In this document: piece by piece, positions 59,655-64,000 of the stretch
Numbering within the stretch: the first letter of the stretch is position 1
How the letters are laid out: the number at the start of each line of letters is the position of its first letter
Assembly: GCA_022410635.1 (NCBI GenBank)
Contig: JAJVDF010000259.1
Span: 146,506 to 210,505 of the forward strand
Length of the DNA stretch: 64,000 nt
Direction of reading: 5' to 3'
Source of the DNA: Tretioscincus oriximinensis
Taxonomy: Eukaryota > Chordata > Lepidosauria > Squamata > Gymnophthalmidae
Notes under the pieces: model-generated
Seen by the model: only the letters and a program-made list of their open reading frames with translations
Told to the model about the DNA's origin: nothing
The model's database searches: none
Position numbers and translations under genes: made by a program

Positions 59655-59990
59655 GCAATGTTACTTGTTTATTCACATTTTTACACAGCTGAATGTTTTA
59701 AGGTGGCTTTCAACTGTAAAAACAGAACATTAAAACAGAGCCTGAAAGCAAGTAGTAAAATCTATTTCCTCATCCAAAGACCAGGGTAAAAAGATGAATC
59801 CTCATTAGACTTCCAAACGTATATTTAGTGAGGATGTGTAATGCAGCTCAGGGGAGAGGCCCCATCCCAGTTCTTACCCCTTTAACAACTGAAGGTGTAA
59901 TATACAGAAGGGCCTTTTGTGCACATCTTAAGGCGTGGGCAGGTTGATGTCAAAGAAAGCATCCCTTTAGATGTTTTTAATACAATAGGG
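59655..59990 (-). mobile_element. LINE (L2/CR1-type) 3' region, minus strand, degraded
   Basis: It runs parallel, block by block, to 62085-62420: a TTTATTCACATTTTT tail, a CCAAAGACCAGGGTAAAA block, GACTTCCAAACG, AGAAGGGCCTTTTGTGCACA and GGCAGGTTGATGTCAAAG. The match to the better copy is what identifies it. Confidence 0.55.
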
Positions 59991-61526
59991 AATATTCTGA
60001 CTCATTGTTATTAGATCCTTTCTGCACTAAGACATATTCTGGCCTATATCTCCAGGTAGGGACCTGCCATCTGCATTCTAGCCAATCTCTGAGTTGTGGA
60101 CTCTGTCTTGCAGGTGACCTGTGAGTAGATTACAGTAAATAGTTGAGTTTTTGGGTCCAACTCTGTGATTCTGTAATCTAGCAAAAATGTGTCCGTGTGC
60201 AAACAGTTTATGCTATCCTAGAACGCTGCATAGGCTCCTTACAAATGTTCTATTGTTAAAATCGGCTGTAGCCCCTTTTTGTACCAGAGTAAAATCTAAA
60301 GCCTCATCTAATGTAGATGGTAGATCAATTCACACTTTGGCTGAGACCTTCCAGAGAGTCTGCTGTGCCATTATACCAGCCCAGTGAAAAATGGACTCAA
60401 ATATATCTAACTTCTGGGGGCATTTCCTGTTTAGTGCTATACTGTGCTGCAGATTAAACTCAATGAGGTAGAACTCTAGAATAACCTCTGGAATCCAGTG
60501 GTGATGGTATAGTGTACCTCCTTTGGTAGTAACAAGATTAGAGGATCCTGCCAGAAAAAAACATCTTTTTAAACTAGGAAATTGTTTATGTGCAATCCTT
60601 AAAATGCCCTTTCCCCCATATTGTCCTTGCATTTCCCTGCACCAGTTAGAGAAAGACCCCATCTTCGTGTTTTAGCAGCACAGTACAGTGAACATTATTT
60701 ATTATTTTAATAATACTAAATTAGTAACAGCTACGACAGCTCCTTGAATATTTTTGAAAGGATCTTGCACACAAAGTCTTTAAGCATCTGTAAACCGTAA
60801 AACCCGGCAGTACTCCTAACAACTTGGTGTGTGGTTAGTTTTCCGATACTTTTTAATTTTCCAAATGAGCTTCGTTTTTTGAAGATTAAAGCCTTGTCGG
60901 ATGAGTTTGAAAGACTGATGGAGTAGAAGAGCGGGCCATAAATATTACTGAACACTTGTTAGAAGCAAAACCACATGTTTCCTTGAGAAATTAGTAAGTT
61001 TTTGTTGCTGTGCGATGAGCTTGATAATGAAATTGGGCGAGGTTGTTTCTTCCTCTGTCTCTCTGTTGATAACAGGGGGATACTACTACATGTGATGTAA
61101 TTAATGAACATGTTGGCTAGAGTTCATATATTCAGATAAAGCAGGAGCACTCCAGTTCTTGGTTCTCGTCCAAATCTTTCTTTATGTGAGCAGCCTGTGT
61201 AGGAAGTGCACAATCCTTTCTACTGTTAAAAACTGCTGCTGGTTATTTTCTTCTCTTGATACTTGATGGAAAGTGAGGGGGTCGGGATTTGTGAGTGGAG
61301 AAGTAACAGAGACCTCAAAATGTAGGGGACAGCTTGTAAAACACTGATTTGATTCCCACAAACCACTGTGTGGTATAGAAGCATGTTAAGGGGTTTAGGA
61401 GTGCTATGGAGGCTCAGTTTTCTACTCTAATGCAGTGGCATCGAAGAAGTGAGCTGAAGCGAATTAATCTATGCCTATCTACTTTGTATCAATAAATCAA
61501 TGATACTGCAGAGGGAAGATTTGGGC
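59991..61526. other. Non-coding stretch with an unassigned minus frame
   Basis: 60330-60662 is a 110-codon minus frame directly upstream (in its own orientation) of the degraded LINE at 59655, so it could be LINE-derived, but I see no YADD box or other RT motif. No gene is supported. Confidence 0.35.
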
Positions 61527-61552
61527 TGCTTCCAGATGTCACTTACTTAATC
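61527..61552 (+). repeat. Lone end of the 28062 MITE family
   Basis: GGGCTGCTTCCAGATGTCAC followed by TTACTTAATCC matches the family terminus. The sequence is cut off by the foldback element that begins just after it, suggesting a nested insertion. Confidence 0.5.
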
Positions 61553-62060
61553 CAACATAGTCAATTTCAGAGAAATAGCTGTGTTAATCCAGTAGAAAGT
61601 CCAGCAAAGTAGCACTTAGAGCCTAACAGGGAAAAAGTTGGTGGCATAAGCTTTCGTAGACACAGCTACTTCTTCAGATGCTGAGGGACTAATGTCAGGG
61701 TCAGGTATTTATAGAAAACTGTGTATGGGAGATGACAAAGCATATGCAAGTGTGATGGGGTATGAACACCAGGTTAGAAAAACAGGTAAATAGCAGAAAT
61801 TAATCCTCTCATGTGAAAAAGTCCCTGGGGCAACAAGAGGCAATGTCTGGTAGAGAAACAATCAAATATTTAACAGGTGTCATAAAAATGTATAATTGGC
61901 CAGGAAACTATTATCTTTGTTAAATCCTTTGTTGATGGCCTGGAACTTACGAATGTATTCAAGTTATGCTGCTTCTCTTTCAAATCTTCCTTTGTAGTTT
62001 CTTTGTCCAAGGACTACAGTCCTGAGGTCTGAGGGCTGCCGTCCTGAGGTACCTCAAACC
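61553..62060 (+). mobile_element. Longest copy of the foldback repeat family
   Basis: It begins with CAATTTCAGAGAAATAGCTG, TAGAAAGTCCAGCAAAGTAG and AGCATTTAGAGCC-type blocks, then GGCATAAGCTTTCGTAGACA and CTACTTCTTCAGATGCTGAG. Instead of folding back it continues into ~380 bp of non-palindromic sequence (GGGACTAATGTCAGG, GTGTATGGGAGATGACAAAG, TAATTGGCCAGGAAACTATT). This looks like the parent form; the hairpin copies would derive from its left ~110 bp. No clear open frame. The right boundary is uncertain. Confidence 0.68.
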
Positions 62061-62084
62061 TCTGAAGTATTTGTGTATTGTTTT

Positions 62085-62620
62085 ATTAATTTGTTTTGCA
62101 TTTCTGTATCACTCTATTCCCAAAGGTCTCAGGGCAGTTAACATTAAAAACAGAGTAACATATTAAAATCATTCCTAAAAGTATGGACGGGAGAGCTGTT
62201 TTTCAACCAAAGGCCAGGTTAAACAGGTGCATCTACATGAGTCTTCTGAATGCATACAGAGATGCACCTCAAGAGGGTGACTGTTCCATAGTCTGAGGAC
62301 TAGCATGGAGAATGCCATATCCCAGGCTCCCACTCTCTTTGCTACTGAGAGTAGTGGCACAATCAGGAAGGCCTCTGTAGAACTTATGGTACAGACAGGT
62401 TGATCTGGCAGGGGTTATTTCTTTAGATAATTGGGCGTCAAAATATTTAAAGCTTTATAGGTTAAAGTTAATACCTTGAATTGGGCTCGGTAGCAAATTG
62501 ACAGCCAGTGCAGCTCTTTCTTTGCCCGATGGGTGTCTGGCCAGATATTCCAATCGGCATTCTAGCAGCTGCAGCTTCCAAACTGCTTTTAGAAGTAGCC
62601 CCTTGTAGGCCAGGTTCTCA
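62085..62620 (-). pseudogene. L2/CR1-type LINE reverse transcriptase C-terminal remnant and 3' UTR
   Basis: On the minus strand, frame-shifted translations read KLQLLECRLEYLARHPSG, then FKVLTLTYKALNILTPNYL and MAFSMLVLRLWNSHPLEVHL. These match the end of L2/CR1 reverse transcriptases (KLQLVQNAAAR, FKVLTLTYKAL, AFSVAGPRLWNSLPLEIR). After the stop comes AACTGCCCTGAGACCTTTGG and an AATTAATAAAAC tail. Several frameshifts, inactive. 28986 and 59655 are shorter relatives. Confidence 0.82.
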
Positions 62621-63216
62621 CGAGGGGAAAAAATGGGGGCAGAAAGCATTGAAGTGGAATAGGGATTCCCGTCACTCTTTTCTGCCATCTCTAGCTTTGC
62701 TTTAGCACCCACACATACACTGTTGTGAGCTCTGATGGAGCTCTGATCAAATAGCTAGAAGTCCTTGGGGCCCTGTGAGAAAGAACCTCCAAAGGCTGGA
62801 GTCTAGGGCAGCAGATACCCTACCTTTCCCCTCACCTCTCTCTTCCTGTAGCTAATGAGAATGCTGTGATCAGCGTTCTAATTGGCTACAGGAAAAAAAG
62901 CAGGAGACGTCTTGTGATGTTTGTATTTGTGGACACATCAATTTTTTATTTATTCACATTTGTTTATTCACATTCAAATCAGTTCCAATGGAAATTACCA
63001 ACAACTTGGCTAAACACCACTAGGGATGTTTGTGAAAAGGGCAAAGATAGTAAAGACCAGGCTAACAATGGTCTTGCATTTCTTTTATACACGGTTCATG
63101 CCTGCCCCTAATCACTTAGGATTCACAAATACTTTTTCGTGCATTTCAGCTGTCGGCTAATAGTATCTCCTCTAAATTGAGGGGAGTGAATGAAATTTTT
63201 TATGTGACATGACCAG
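62621..63216. other. Non-coding stretch
   Basis: Short open frames without recognised domains. Confidence 0.38.
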
Positions 63217-63804
63217 TAGGCTGACCAGATGCCCCCCCTTTTTTAGGGGGGAAACCCATTTTTGGGATGTNTACCCCGCCCTCCCGGTGGGGCACCATTT
63301 CTCCAGTTTTCACTGAGGAAAAAAAATTAAAAAAATATTTTCTGAAAGAAATATTTTTTTTGAATTTTTTTTTGAAAGAAATTCACTGCATCACCACTAG
63401 GGGGCTCAGGCATCTGAGACCAGCTCCTGAAGGCATCCTCCCCTCAGTAAAAAATAAAAATTCTCACACACTTCAAAACTTTCTCGCACACTTAATTATT
63501 TTTTATTATTATTATTATCATTTTAAAATCGCTGCACCACCACTAGGGAGTTCTGTCAACTGGGGCTAGCTTCTGAAGGCACCCTCCCCTCTGTAAAAAA
63601 AATAAAAAATTATGATGTACTCCAAAAATTCTCAGTTTAAAAATTCTCGCACACATAAAAAATTCTCACATGCTTCACCGATTTCCCGTGCAGGAATTTT
63701 GGAGGGGAATGCATGTTGGTGGGTATGTTGCATATTTATGAATATGCAAATTAGCATTAATATTAATTACCCCAGTTTGGGTCTCAGAAAATCTGGTCAG
63801 TCTA
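63217..63804. mobile_element. Long hAT-type element with exact 8-bp target duplication
   Basis: It starts TAGGCTGACCAGATGCCC and ends AATCTGGTCAGTCTA. ATGACCAG is on both sides (63209-63216 and 63805-63812). It is the same family as 58298, with the same order: left-end block, two modules (from about 63383 and 63531), then the TTGCATATTTATGAATATGC segment near the right end, where ATGCAAAT (63744) is intact and the partner reads GTTGCAT. Plus-strand frames over it are not genes. Confidence 0.88.
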
Positions 63805-63812
63805 ATGACCAG

Positions 63813-64000
63813 GCTCAGATCAATATGAAAACAAAGCATCTCCTAAAAGAGATTTGTAACTGAAAGGAGAAAGACTCCATTTAACTTGCCTGTGCAATTC
63901 TTGGTGAGTGAGGCATATATCTAAGAAAAGTAATCTTATATGTTTTTTATATTCATTTTTATGTATTATAAATATCTCTTAAGATTCACTGACATGAACT
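63813..64000. other. Right edge, non-coding
   Basis: Nothing recognised. Confidence 0.4.

Noticed and set aside
1..64000. CRISPR array, operon, phage or bacterial gene cluster
   Set aside because: No spacer-repeat pattern and no bacterial coding density; the sequence has vertebrate repeats throughout.
1..64000. Endogenous retrovirus or LTR pair
   Set aside because: No paired long direct repeats, primer-binding site or polypurine tract was noticed by eye.

Overview
The window looks like a piece of a vertebrate nuclear genome, most likely a squamate reptile (lizard or snake). This is inferred from the repeats. There is a BovB/RTE LINE remnant with the diagnostic 3' end, several CR1/L2-type LINE 3' ends, tRNA-derived SINEs, and many short non-autonomous DNA transposons. 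I see no primate- or rodent-type SINEs and no bacterial gene organisation. Scattered single Ns suggest a draft assembly. I cannot name the species or the gene.

No convincing multi-exon protein-coding gene can be read. The best gene-like feature is at the left edge: a possible 5' exon (177-349) on the + strand. It has an acceptor-like start, an ATG in good context at 340 and a GTAAGT donor. If it is real, most of the window is one very long first intron. Two further short exon-like segments (13688-13746, and 40286 onward) have good acceptors but no recognised protein. Nearly all other open frames are short and look like chance or transposon debris.

Layout. 1-12.9 kb: AT-rich, almost free of recognisable transposons, with one foldback fragment and one tetranucleotide microsatellite. 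12.9-30 kb: palindromic hAT derivatives (12953, 18249, 20170), foldback elements (15532, 17532, 27012), a 53-bp perfect inverted repeat (22078), a SINE (20338), a hAT relic (24564) and LINE tails. 30-45 kb: pogo/Tigger-like MITEs (30570, 43649), a CR1 tail, the BovB fragment (35249), a CR1 reverse-transcriptase scrap (35763), a hAT MITE (38597), two foldback copies (39462, 39865), a CpG-retaining block (40.2-41.3 kb) and two SINEs. 45-64 kb: an ETS-motif cluster (47.2 kb), SINEs, CR1 copies, more hAT elements (54622, 57814), two long hAT-type elements with exact 8-bp target duplications (58298, 63217), the longest foldback copy (61553) and an L2/CR1-type reverse-transcriptase remnant (62085).

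The most distinctive content is a hAT-type family that exists both as ~580-bp elements with an internal duplicated module and octamer motifs, and as 150-200-bp near-palindromes built from its left end. The second is a foldback repeat family, one copy of which forms an 87-bp-arm hairpin with no spacer and a 12-bp flanking direct repeat.
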